This document shows positions 14,921 to 23,357 of a stretch of 29,040 bases of DNA, one piece after another; within the stretch, counting starts at the first letter, position 1; every line of letters starts with the position of its first letter. The position numbers and the translations under genes were made by a program. Source of the DNA: Spirochaetaceae bacterium (GTDB taxonomy: Bacteria > Spirochaetota > Spirochaetia > Treponematales > Breznakiellaceae); contig JAIRZA010000177.1 in NCBI GenBank assembly GCA_031267475.1, positions 1-29,040 on the forward strand. The letters run 5' to 3'. A model generated the notes under the pieces. The model was not told where the DNA came from, ran no database searches, and saw only the letters and a program-made list of their open reading frames with translations.

Positions 14921-15391
14921 ATGTTTGGCGAATATTTAAAATCATCGCTTGGTGTGTTACCGTGGTTTTTGCTTCCGGTTGCCTGTTACGTGCTTTTTAT
15001 TATGGGTATCGATCCATACTATATCCAGTATTACACCGTCGCGGAACGTGTCGTAGGGTTTAATTGGGGCATATTTGCGGGGGAATCCGCAGTGGTAAGC
15101 TTGATTGTCGCCATAGTTGTTAATGTCAATTTATTGCTCATTATTCCTTGCGCCATAGGCGGCGCTAATGGAGAAGTCAAGCACTTTCAGTTTTTTTTAG
15201 GTTTTTTTACCAATATTGCGATTTCACTCGTGATGCCGCTTTACTATAAAATGAACTTCGGACTTGATACGACAACGTTTGTCATCTTGCTAGTTCTGCA
15301 TATTTTTATGTTTTTAGTTACATTCATCATTGGCTCGCGTTTCGTGTCCCCCGCATACAAGCGCGCGTTCTGGTTTACCTTTTACGGTTAA
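14921..15391 (+). CDS. Four-helix membrane protein of the island
   Basis: A 156-residue hydrophobic protein of no family I recognise. Transmembrane helices are predicted near 12-30, 56-80, 90-108 and 118-138, with a Tyr-rich loop (DPYYIQYY, 31-38) after the first helix and a conserved-looking PCAIGGANGEVKHF loop between helices 2 and 3. The start ATG has TTAGGAG seven bases upstream. It lies 48 bp after the vWA gene and 93 bp before the tubulin/Hsp70-like gene on the same strand. It could anchor the cytoplasmic protein encoded next, but that is inference from position only. Confidence 0.7.
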   Translation: MFGEYLKSSLGVLPWFLLPVACYVLFIMGIDPYYIQYYTVAERVVGFNWGIFAGESAVVSLIVAIVVNVNLLLIIPCAIGGANGEVKHFQFFLGFFTNIAISLVMPLYYKMNFGLDTTTFVILLVLHIFMFLVTFIIGSRFVSPAYKRAFWFTFYG

Positions 15392-15484
15392 TGAAAGTCA
15401 GAAAATAATTTTTTTTGAGATTTATTTGAGAACATAAATTTTCGAGCAAGCCTCATATAAGCTAAATATAAAGGAAATAAAAGT

Positions 15485-18400
15485 ATGTCAAAGTTACATG
15501 TTATTGGAGTCGGCGGCACAGGACATAAAGTGGTGAACGCCGTCATTCACCTTGCCGCCTGCGGCGCTTTTAAGGGGAAGCTTGGCCCCAATGAAATCAA
15601 CGAAATCCACATTCTGACAATAGACGCGGACGATGCTAACGGGAATCTTACCCAAACAAAAAACACTCTTGCGGCTTACCGGAGTTTTTACGACGCGCTT
15701 AACGATGCAGGCTCGCTTGGGCTTGTAAAAATAGACCCCGTCAACGAAAAAGTAAACATACCGCTTTATCAGGAAGATAAAAAAAGCCTATCGAAGATGT
15801 TTAATATCCCGCAATATGACGGAAGCGATGTAGATGCTTTTATCCGTTTCCTTTATACACAGAATGAAATAGAAACAGAATTCAATCAAGGATTCTATGG
15901 GCATACGTCAATCGGCACACTTGTAGTAAACGACATACTCAAAAACAACGAAATATGGGCAGAGCAGATTGCCAAAATCAACGAAAACGATTTTGTCGTG
16001 GTTATCGGCTCGATTTTCGGCGGTACGGGCGCGTCCGCAATTCCTGTTCTTTTGGATTTATTGGCCGCGCATAAAAGAGAAGTCGGTTTTAAACTTGCGG
16101 CATTGATACTTAACCCGTATTTTCAGACAGTAGGAAACATTAAAGAGGAAGGGCTTTTAAATCCTGATTCTTCAAATTTTCACATTAAGGCTAAAGCGTC
16201 GTTGTATTATTATTACCGGCAGGAGCACTACAAAAAAACGAACGCGCTCTACATAATAGGAGAAAGCGAATCTAACTTTTCTTTTGAAGCATTTTGTCGC
16301 GGTTCAGCAAATCAGCGAAACAAGGCTCATCCGGTTGAATTATTTGCGGGAACGGCGATTATCGACTTTATCCGCGAATCGCCGGACAGACAGGATGAAA
16401 AAATCATCACCGCGCAGCGCGCTGAAAAAGACGGTTCGTATTGTTACACATGGCCAATGCTTCAAAATATTCTGCCCGATCTGCCCGTGAATATTCAAAA
16501 CATGATAAAGGCTGCGATATTTTACAACAAAGTGATTTACGGACAGTTGGCTCACGGTAATGCGGCAAGTACATGGCAAAAATTCTACGATCCCGAACTC
16601 GATCAAAAACGCGACAACAAACAAATGCTAGTCTACGAAAACATACATACATACCTGAAACTGCTGGTGAACTGGTTCTATGATTTGCATAAACGCAATG
16701 ATAAACAGATAGATCAAAATACAGGGGCTCCTACGTGGACGGAGGACGCGCGGGTCAAACTCTTCAACGTGAATGATAAAAATCTTTTTGACGACAGCCC
16801 TGTAGTAGGCGGTATTATTACAAACTTTGAAAATCTGGTGTACGGGGTTACAAACGGGAACAAAAGCGAAAAAATAAACTTTTATTTGGCGGACAGAACT
16901 CCTAAAGACGGAAAAGGCTTCGGCGCTCTATTCGCCAATTTGCTTTCTTTTGTTGGCGAACAAAAAAAGAGTTTCCTTGGATTTGGCAAGAAACCTCCTG
17001 AACAGGAAAATTTTGCATTTGTCCCATATCTTTCACGCGAAAACAATGTTACATTTAACATTCCGGCCGCTTCGAATAAACTATGGTCAAAGAGCGAGCC
17101 AAACCTTCTTTTGAGTGTCGCCGAAGGACTCCCGTCAACGGTATCCGAGTCGTTTACCAAAAATGATATATCCATCCCTTCGCCCTGGTCTATTTTTATT
17201 ACCAACGAATTAACGCTTACCGAAGCTAAATTTGCGGCAATTAACAAGGCGGCGTTCAAAGAGTGGTGCGGCATTATCGCGCTTTTGGTTTTGCGGAAAA
17301 TTAATCGCTACGAAAACGCGGGGTTAAAACTTGAAGATATGAAACTCGACGAGGGTGACGGCAAATTTTTAGACGCCGTAAACGTTACATTAACACCGGG
17401 CAGTTACATTTTTGACAATCCAAACTGGATAAAATGTCATCGCCTAACGTTAGACGGTGTTACCATCGCGTTTCTCGCGCATAATACGCTGGTATGCCCT
17501 GTGTACGGCCTTGATATTATTACCAAAGGAAAACTGAATAAAATAGCGCCGACTATCGTCAATGAAAAAGGCCTGTTTTTGAGTCCTGACAATTATTTTA
17601 AAGACCAAAGCCAGAGTTTGAACCGTGACGCAAAATATGCACTTAAATTATTTCTGACCGAGCTAAAAACGATTATCACACGCGAGGCAGTAAAAAACCA
17701 GAGTGAAATAATAAAAAGTATGCAAAATCTGACAGACCGGTACATTGATGCAATTTCTGCGGTTAAGCCAAATCCTAATCTAAGCATAGACCCGGGAAAA
17801 AAAGACGCTGTCCGTTCGGCCGCGTCTCTTTTTGAAGAATTATGCATCGCCCCAAGCAACGAAAATGTAGTATTGCCATTTATTATGGAAGGCGCAAAAG
17901 AATACGCCGCTCTTATCGGTCTTAATATCTGCGGAATAAGCGCGGCAAGCCCTGAAGCGGCGCATCATTTGGTAACACCCGGCTTAGTGTTTAACCAGAT
18001 AACCGTGGCGAACATCGGAGAATACAGAGGCGTCTTGCGTGACGGGATAAAACTATTTTACGCCGAAGAGCTTCTGTCTGACAGCATGATAATGATTAAA
18101 AAAGACGGCGGCGAGGATGTTTTTCACGCTATGCCGAACCCGAGTTCGCGGCTTTATGAATTTGAAATAATCTGGCCGTTAAATGACGTGCTTTTAGACC
18201 TTTATTCGCCGGAAGAGCTTAACAAGATGGTGTCGCTCGTTGCTGATACGGAAAAAGTTACGGTCAGTCTCAAGGTCAAATTACGCATCGGATACCATAT
18301 AATAAGCAAGGAATACCGCATAAAAAACCGCAGCGAGACGGCCGAAGTCGCCGCCGGACTCAACGGTATATGCTATATCATGGAAAAAAACCTTATTCCA

Positions 18401-20491
18401 TTCTGGTCAATCTGGCCTTATGCAAAAATAAACGATACACAGGGCGTTAATACATGGCAGCGTTATAATTGTTTTTGTATCGAACCTAATTACCGTGGAA
18501 TTCCTGTTCTTGAAATAAAACCGGTTTTTAAAGAGTCGGGTTCTCATTCAGCCGAAGAACGCCCGCTTTCAACCTTGCACACGGTAACGGAAAAATTCTA
18601 TTACAGAAGATACGCGCACCTTCCCGCCGCATTCAAGGTGAACGAAAAAACGGATGCCGCGCCCGTCTATCGCGGCATGATATTCATGGCTGAACCCAAA
18701 CCTGTTCCCGCAGGCGCAGTTAATTGGAACGTGGGTATTGATTTTGGCACGACTTCTACTACGGCGTTTTATACCAGCGCGGGGGATTCAACTGCCAGAT
18801 TCATTCATCTGACAAACGAATATTATTGGGTGGAAGGCATGACCGAACCGAAAAAAGAAGAATATAACAATGATCTTGTTACTCTGTGCGATAATGGCTA
18901 TAAAAATCATGAGTTTTATTTTATCGATGATCAAAGTTTCAAGCAAAACGGGTATACCACCGCATTGGAAGTAATGGACATATCCGCCGCAAACGCCGCT
19001 GCGACACTTTTCGATACACACCGCATATTTTGGCATAACCATAAAAACTTCACCATACTTAACACACAGCAAGGCAGAGAAGAACGCCTGCTTACCAATA
19101 TTAAGTGGGAAAGCGAAAAGTCTAATTCCGCAAGATACCTTAATCAGCTACTAACACAAATTGTATATCATGCGGCGGAAAAAGGTGTGCGCTCTATCAA
19201 TTTATTCTTTTCATACCCTACCGCTTTTGGACCCGACGCCAAAAACCAGTTTTGCGAAAGGGTAAAAGATATTATTGTAGCTCTTGCCAGTCAAAGCGGG
19301 CTTGATTTAACATTTAACCAGGCGCACAATCTTTTAACGGAGAGTATCGCGGCGGCATATTATTTTTCCAGCAAAAATGCGAGGCAGAAATTAATATTTT
19401 GTGTCGATATAGGCGGAGGTTCAACCGATGCTTCTATCTGGATAGAAGAAAAGAACATATTTCAAACATCAATACATTATGCTTCACGCGATATGTTTAT
19501 CAGCGCCTTAATCAGTCTGATAAATATACCAACGGTATTAAAAGCCGTTACAACCGAATCAACAGAAGACGGTATTCATCAAATGCTCTATGATAGGACA
19601 TTGATAATCGATAACGCCAATAACGGCAAGAGAGAGATAAAAAAGCTAGAAAAGCTAAACGATGAACAGTTTAACTTCCTTATCGAGACGGTGCTGTTTG
19701 AATACTATAAAAAACTTAAATACCGCCTTGAAAATTTAAAGGGGCAGGACAAAAAAGAATTTACTAAATTTAAGTATTGTTTATTCATCGCCTATTCAGG
19801 TTTGGTATATTATCTGGCTTGTATCATTGCTTCGCTTTTTACGAATACTGATGACAAACGCAAAATCAACAATGATATTCCTGAACTTGTGCTTGGTTTG
19901 TCCGGTAAAGGTTCAAAACTTACCGAATGGATAGCCTGTGATATTATCTATAACGAGGCTGAAAAACTTATTGAAGAAAAAACAGGGCTGGCGATAAAAA
20001 TAACCCCCAAGTTTACGCCAGAAACGGCAAAGACCGAAACGGCTATAGGGATGATTTGCAATCTGGACGCAAGCGGAAGGCAAAAAAACCAATCCGCGCT
20101 CATAGACCCGGATATTTTTATGGGTTGCGCGATAACGGTAGACAATGGCAGTGAAAAGAGAATCCTTGCTGAAGACAGTTTCATTGACAATTATAGCGAC
20201 CCGTTTTTTGCGAACCCGGCGTCGTTAAAAGTAGAGTTTGATAAGGACCTTAAAGAACTGAGCAAATTTATTGCGTTTATTAATAAAATTTCCGCAAAAT
20301 CACGCGGTGATTACCCGCCCATAGACAGTGAGGCTTTTAATGCGTCAAAAAAGAATCTTTGGTCAAAAATTGACAAAGGGGCAAAGAATGTTCTTAAAGA
20401 AGGCCGTTTTGAACCGCCGTTTATACTCATGTTAAAAGTATTTTTGGACGAATACGTAAAATATATAGGAGATACCTATGGAAAAAATTAG
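15485..20491 (+). CDS. Fusion of a tubulin/FtsZ-like GTPase domain with an Hsp70/actin-fold ATPase domain
   Basis: A 1668-residue, presumably cytoplasmic protein. The N-terminus has a Rossmann-type start HVIGVGGTGHKVVNAV (Gly8-Gly13), ILTIDADD at 43-50 and the tubulin-signature-like VVIGSIFGGTGASAIP (172-187), as in Tubulin_2-type proteins. About 300-860 is unrecognised and 860-1040 looks beta-rich. From 1084 an actin/Hsp70 ATPase begins: phosphate-1 GIDFGTTSTT (1084-1093), phosphate-2 CVDIGGGSTDAS (1306-1317), and adenosine-type GLSGKGS (1471-1477). There is no typical Hsp70 substrate-binding domain; the end (about 1590-1668) is helical and charged. AAAGGAA lies eight bases before the ATG. 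Its last 14 bp overlap the next gene. Tubulin-like proteins with vWA partners are known from predicted membrane-remodelling loci, but I do not know this tubulin-plus-actin-fold fusion as a described protein. Confidence 0.8.
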   Translation: MSKLHVIGVGGTGHKVVNAVIHLAACGAFKGKLGPNEINEIHILTIDADDANGNLTQTKNTLAAYRSFYDALNDAGSLGLVKIDPVNEKVNIPLYQEDKKSLSKMFNIPQYDGSDVDAFIRFLYTQNEIETEFNQGFYGHTSIGTLVVNDILKNNEIWAEQIAKINENDFVVVIGSIFGGTGASAIPVLLDLLAAHKREVGFKLAALILNPYFQTVGNIKEEGLLNPDSSNFHIKAKASLYYYYRQEHYKKTNALYIIGESESNFSFEAFCRGSANQRNKAHPVELFAGTAIIDFIRESPDRQDEKIITAQRAEKDGSYCYTWPMLQNILPDLPVNIQNMIKAAIFYNKVIYGQLAHGNAASTWQKFYDPELDQKRDNKQMLVYENIHTYLKLLVNWFYDLHKRNDKQIDQNTGAPTWTEDARVKLFNVNDKNLFDDSPVVGGIITNFENLVYGVTNGNKSEKINFYLADRTPKDGKGFGALFANLLSFVGEQKKSFLGFGKKPPEQENFAFVPYLSRENNVTFNIPAASNKLWSKSEPNLLLSVAEGLPSTVSESFTKNDISIPSPWSIFITNELTLTEAKFAAINKAAFKEWCGIIALLVLRKINRYENAGLKLEDMKLDEGDGKFLDAVNVTLTPGSYIFDNPNWIKCHRLTLDGVTIAFLAHNTLVCPVYGLDIITKGKLNKIAPTIVNEKGLFLSPDNYFKDQSQSLNRDAKYALKLFLTELKTIITREAVKNQSEIIKSMQNLTDRYIDAISAVKPNPNLSIDPGKKDAVRSAASLFEELCIAPSNENVVLPFIMEGAKEYAALIGLNICGISAASPEAAHHLVTPGLVFNQITVANIGEYRGVLRDGIKLFYAEELLSDSMIMIKKDGGEDVFHAMPNPSSRLYEFEIIWPLNDVLLDLYSPEELNKMVSLVADTEKVTVSLKVKLRIGYHIISKEYRIKNRSETAEVAAGLNGICYIMEKNLIPFWSIWPYAKINDTQGVNTWQRYNCFCIEPNYRGIPVLEIKPVFKESGSHSAEERPLSTLHTVTEKFYYRRYAHLPAAFKVNEKTDAAPVYRGMIFMAEPKPVPAGAVNWNVGIDFGTTSTTAFYTSAGDSTARFIHLTNEYYWVEGMTEPKKEEYNNDLVTLCDNGYKNHEFYFIDDQSFKQNGYTTALEVMDISAANAAATLFDTHRIFWHNHKNFTILNTQQGREERLLTNIKWESEKSNSARYLNQLLTQIVYHAAEKGVRSINLFFSYPTAFGPDAKNQFCERVKDIIVALASQSGLDLTFNQAHNLLTESIAAAYYFSSKNARQKLIFCVDIGGGSTDASIWIEEKNIFQTSIHYASRDMFISALISLINIPTVLKAVTTESTEDGIHQMLYDRTLIIDNANNGKREIKKLEKLNDEQFNFLIETVLFEYYKKLKYRLENLKGQDKKEFTKFKYCLFIAYSGLVYYLACIIASLFTNTDDKRKINNDIPELVLGLSGKGSKLTEWIACDIIYNEAEKLIEEKTGLAIKITPKFTPETAKTETAIGMICNLDASGRQKNQSALIDPDIFMGCAITVDNGSEKRILAEDSFIDNYSDPFFANPASLKVEFDKDLKELSKFIAFINKISAKSRGDYPPIDSEAFNASKKNLWSKIDKGAKNVLKEGRFEPPFILMLKVFLDEYVKYIGDTYGKN

Positions 20492-22067
20492 CTTAAAGAT
20501 TTTTTTTATCACCGTTTTGATTAGTTTTTCGTGTGCCGCGGTTTTTGCGCAAGAGGGCGGCGGTTCAGAAAACGTGAATCAAACAGATGACTCTGCGACT
20601 CCCGCTGGCAGCATTAGCACAGAGATCACACCAAAGGACGCTTCTCCAGAACCGTCGCAAAGCAAAGAAACACCAAAGACCACATCTAAACCTCCGGCAA
20701 GGCCCGCTTCTGCTACTTCGCTACAACTTAAAGTAACCTTTGATCCGAATGACGGTACTGTGGATCCGACTTCAATAACAGTAACAGTGGGAAGCGATAA
20801 TAATAGACTGCCTATTCCGACAAAATTGAATTTTAAATTTTTAGGCTGGTACACAGGAAAAAATGGAACAGGTGAAGAATTTGACCCAAATACCGCGCCA
20901 AAAAATGTTACTGTTTATGCGAAATGGGTTGAAGAAATAACGGTAACATTTGACCCGGATGGCGGTACGGTGAATACTCCTTCAAAAAAATTTCCACGTG
21001 GACATATTATTGGCGGAAATGATCTGCCTCGCCCGACAAAACCAGATTTCCAATTTGAAGGCTGGTTCAAGGGAAAAAATGGAAGTGGCGAAAAATTTGA
21101 CGAAGGATATAAAATTACAGAAAATATTACTGTTTATGCGAACTGGAACAATGTAACAGTAAAATTTTATTCTTATGCGGATGGCAGCAGTATTGCTACA
21201 AAAGAATTTCCGCGTGATCATACTGTTTTGGAAAACGATATTCCTACTCCCACCCAAAAACAACACTCTCTATTTTTAGGCTGGTTCAAAAATAATGGCG
21301 AAGAAATTAAAAAAGGCTCTAAAATTACATCTGATATGAATCTTTACGCAAAGTGGATAGATTACCGTATATTAATAATATTCGCGGCGGTAACTATTGT
21401 GCTGCTCTTGCTCATTACGTTTGTAATTTCACTTGCCGTCAAAATTGAAAAATTGAAGGATTTGTCAAAGGATTTGTCGGATAAAATTAAAGATAACTCT
21501 AAAACTATTAAAGATAGCGCTGATAAATATAAAAATGACATCGATAACATAAATCAAAGACTGCAAAAAATAGATGTGAAACCCGATTCTCAAAGTTCTA
21601 ATGATCGGCAAGGAACTAATAGTTTACAATTCAGGGAGTTGGAAGGGCGTGTAAACAACCTCGAAAACGATATTCGTGATTTGAAAAAAAATGAAAAGAC
21701 TGCAAATGACATGGCAAGCGGCAGGCTTGATGTAAAAGATGTTTTTAACGCATGGGCTTCCAATCCGCAATCTCCTTTGCCGAAATCATTTTATTTTATC
21801 GCCGGAGATATGAATATTCGAACAATACGCGAAATTAAAGAGAGTCCTACTGAAACACTATGGATAAGCAACCGCGAGGGAGGAAAAAAATATTTGTTTC
21901 CCAACCCACGCCTCTTTGATCAGATGACTAACATTCTTGAATTATATGAAATGGATCAAAGGCTTCTCAGAAAAAAAGGGGATAACAAAATTAAGATATT
22001 ATTTCCGTGCGAAATTTCACCGTCCGGTTTTGTTGAATTTCCCGGCAAACTTGAACTATTACCATAA
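20478..22067 (+). CDS. Beta-repeat (Listeria-Bacteroides type) membrane protein with cytoplasmic coiled coil
   Basis: A 529-residue bitopic protein. Residues 1-25 are a signal peptide (ending VFAQ) and 26-84 a Ser/Thr/Pro-rich linker. Three InlB-B/Flg_new-type repeats follow at about 85-151, 153-223 and 226-294, each with the pattern VTFDPxDGT ... FxGWxxGKNGxGExF ... NxTVYAxW. A single helix at about 297-320 is followed by a coiled coil (323-410) and a 109-residue C-terminal module (421-529) with FNAWASNP, GGKKYLFPNP, MTNILELYEMDQRLL and FPGKLELLP. The repeats should face the periplasm or surface and the coiled coil and module the cytoplasm. The same module ends the next intact gene. It overlaps the tubulin/Hsp70-like gene by 14 bp, suggesting balanced co-production. 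Confidence 0.8.
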   Translation: MEKISLKIFFITVLISFSCAAVFAQEGGGSENVNQTDDSATPAGSISTEITPKDASPEPSQSKETPKTTSKPPARPASATSLQLKVTFDPNDGTVDPTSITVTVGSDNNRLPIPTKLNFKFLGWYTGKNGTGEEFDPNTAPKNVTVYAKWVEEITVTFDPDGGTVNTPSKKFPRGHIIGGNDLPRPTKPDFQFEGWFKGKNGSGEKFDEGYKITENITVYANWNNVTVKFYSYADGSSIATKEFPRDHTVLENDIPTPTQKQHSLFLGWFKNNGEEIKKGSKITSDMNLYAKWIDYRILIIFAAVTIVLLLLITFVISLAVKIEKLKDLSKDLSDKIKDNSKTIKDSADKYKNDIDNINQRLQKIDVKPDSQSSNDRQGTNSLQFRELEGRVNNLENDIRDLKKNEKTANDMASGRLDVKDVFNAWASNPQSPLPKSFYFIAGDMNIRTIREIKESPTETLWISNREGGKKYLFPNPRLFDQMTNILELYEMDQRLLRKKGDNKIKILFPCEISPSGFVEFPGKLELLP

Positions 22068-22139
22068 AGGGACAAAGCATGAATATTTTCAACCTGTTTT
22101 CCAACGAAAAGAAAAATGCGGCCTTGCAAGAAATGACAA
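21924..22139 (+). repeat. Direct repeat, copy 1 (216 bp)
   Basis: Nearly identical to 22645-22860 at an offset of 721 bp, with about four mismatches seen. It covers the end of the shared C-terminal module, the intergenic TAAAGGGACAAAGC and the first 20 codons of the downstream coiled-coil gene. Confidence 0.9.
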
Positions 22140-22183
22140 ATAACGGATATGTTCAGTTTCCGGGAGAATTAGAAATATTATAA
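22079..22183 (+). pseudogene. 34-codon chimeric leftover ORF
   Basis: The ORF begins MNIFNLFSNEKKNAALQEMT, identical to the first 20 residues of the coiled-coil protein at 22800. It then switches to NNGYVQFPGELEIL, a diverged version of the end of the shared C-terminal module (SSGFVEFPGKLELLP). It is best read as a deletion scar: a former gene pair here lost everything between the start of one gene and the end of another. It keeps the AAAGGGA ribosome site, and its stop overlaps the next start as TAATG, so it may still serve translational coupling. It could be expressed as a small peptide. Confidence 0.7.
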
Positions 22184-22788
22184 TGATTGATATTGGCAAG
22201 GCCCTTGAACAGTTTATTGATTCGCGACTATCGGCAAGTTTGGGGGCGGATTATCAAAAATTTCGTAAATATATAGAGGCTATAAATAACAGGAACAAGG
22301 AACTTTCGGAAATCATCACACGGCAAGATGAAAAAATTAAGGTTTTTGAAAAAAATCATGCTGAACTCATGAATACCGTGAACTTGCTCGCAAGTCGAAT
22401 TGAAAAATTTGAAAAAACAGAAAAAATTGTACGTCAAGCCGAAGTTGACGGCATCCTTCAACAATTCAATAAGTGGGCGGGAAATCCTATTGTGCCACTT
22501 CCGAGGGCTTTTGCGTTTCTTGCCGGCGACTTCAGAATTCGCGCCAATCAACAGTTAGTCTATGTACCGGAAGAAACAAAGTGGTGCGTCAACTGCGATG
22601 GAGGAAAAAAATATTTATTACCTAATCCAAATTTTTTTGATCAAATGACTAACATTCTTGAATTATATGAAATGGATCAAAGGCTTCTCAGAAAAAAAAT
22701 GGATAACAAAATTAAGATATTATTTCCGTGCGAAATTTCATCGTCCGGGTTTGTTGAATTTCCCGGCAAACTTGAACTATTACCATAA
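22183..22788 (+). CDS. Soluble coiled-coil protein with the shared C-terminal module
   Basis: A 201-residue protein without signal or membrane segment. Residues 25-88 form a long coiled coil with many Lys and Glu. Residues 93-201 are the module also found at 421-529 of the beta-repeat membrane protein: FNKWAGNP, PLPRAFAFLAGDFRIR, GGKKYLLPNP, MTNILELYEMDQRLL, FPCEIS, FPGKLELLP. The last 45 residues are nearly identical between the two proteins, which suggests recent duplication or gene conversion. The module is not one I recognise. Having it on both a membrane-bound and a soluble protein suggests that both dock to the same partner, perhaps the tubulin/Hsp70-like protein. The start overlaps the stop of the 34-codon leftover ORF. 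Confidence 0.7.
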   Translation: MIDIGKALEQFIDSRLSASLGADYQKFRKYIEAINNRNKELSEIITRQDEKIKVFEKNHAELMNTVNLLASRIEKFEKTEKIVRQAEVDGILQQFNKWAGNPIVPLPRAFAFLAGDFRIRANQQLVYVPEETKWCVNCDGGKKYLLPNPNFFDQMTNILELYEMDQRLLRKKMDNKIKILFPCEISSSGFVEFPGKLELLP

Positions 22789-22860
22789 AGGGACAAAGCA
22801 TGAATATTTTCAACCTGTTTTCCAACGAAAAGAAAAATGCGGCCTTGCAAGAAATGACAA
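22645..22860 (+). repeat. Direct repeat, copy 2 (216 bp)
   Basis: Second copy of 21924-22139. Identity ends at codon 20 of the coiled-coil gene, after GAAATGACAA, exactly where the leftover ORF of copy 1 diverges. Confidence 0.9.
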
Positions 22861-23357
22861 CATCATTTGCAAGGCGGAACGATGAGTTGCAAAAAGAAAG
22901 TTTAGCGCTTCGCATAAAACTGTGCGAACTCATTGCCGAAGACCAAAAGAACGAACAGCTTGTCGCAAAAACTATCACGAACGCGGTTGAACGTCTTGAG
23001 TCCGTCAAAACGGATTTTAACAATACCGCGCAGTTAATAAAAGAATCAAGCGATAATCTTTTGCGATTAGAACCTAATACCAAACTTAAAGTCGGTGCGG
23101 TGAATAAGATGGCGCGTGAACTTGACGCGCTAAGGACAATAATTTTGGACGCCCTGCATGGCGGCGATAATACTGTGATAGAAAGACTCAATAGTATCAG
23201 CGAGGCTCTTGAAAGTAATATAACTAAAACGTTTTCAACAATAGATGTAACATTAAAAGAAAATGCCGAGAAGTTATTCGAATCTTACGAACGTTTTTTT
23301 GAATTATGTAAAAATATGAGTGGTGATGAAGATTCAGATGAAAAGGAAGCAAAGTGA
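22800..23357 (+). CDS. Coiled-coil protein of the island
   Basis: A 185-residue hydrophilic, almost wholly helical protein. Heptad-like patterning runs through about 15-75 (KNAALQEMTTSFARRNDEL and on) and again from 100 to 170. The C-terminus is acidic (MSGDEDSDEKEAK). No family was recognised. The 30-residue start of the gene is duplicated upstream in the 34-codon leftover ORF. AAAGGGA lies eight bases before the ATG, 11 bp after the previous stop. Its end overlaps the next start as GTGA. Its role is unknown; a structural or adaptor role is inferred from coiled coils and from its neighbours. Confidence 0.7.
   Translation: MNIFNLFSNEKKNAALQEMTTSFARRNDELQKESLALRIKLCELIAEDQKNEQLVAKTITNAVERLESVKTDFNNTAQLIKESSDNLLRLEPNTKLKVGAVNKMARELDALRTIILDALHGGDNTVIERLNSISEALESNITKTFSTIDVTLKENAEKLFESYERFFELCKNMSGDEDSDEKEAK

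Noticed and set aside
15485..20491. Ordinary DnaK chaperone
   Set aside because: Only the ATPase half is similar; it lies at the C-terminus of a tubulin-like protein and the typical substrate-binding domain is missing.
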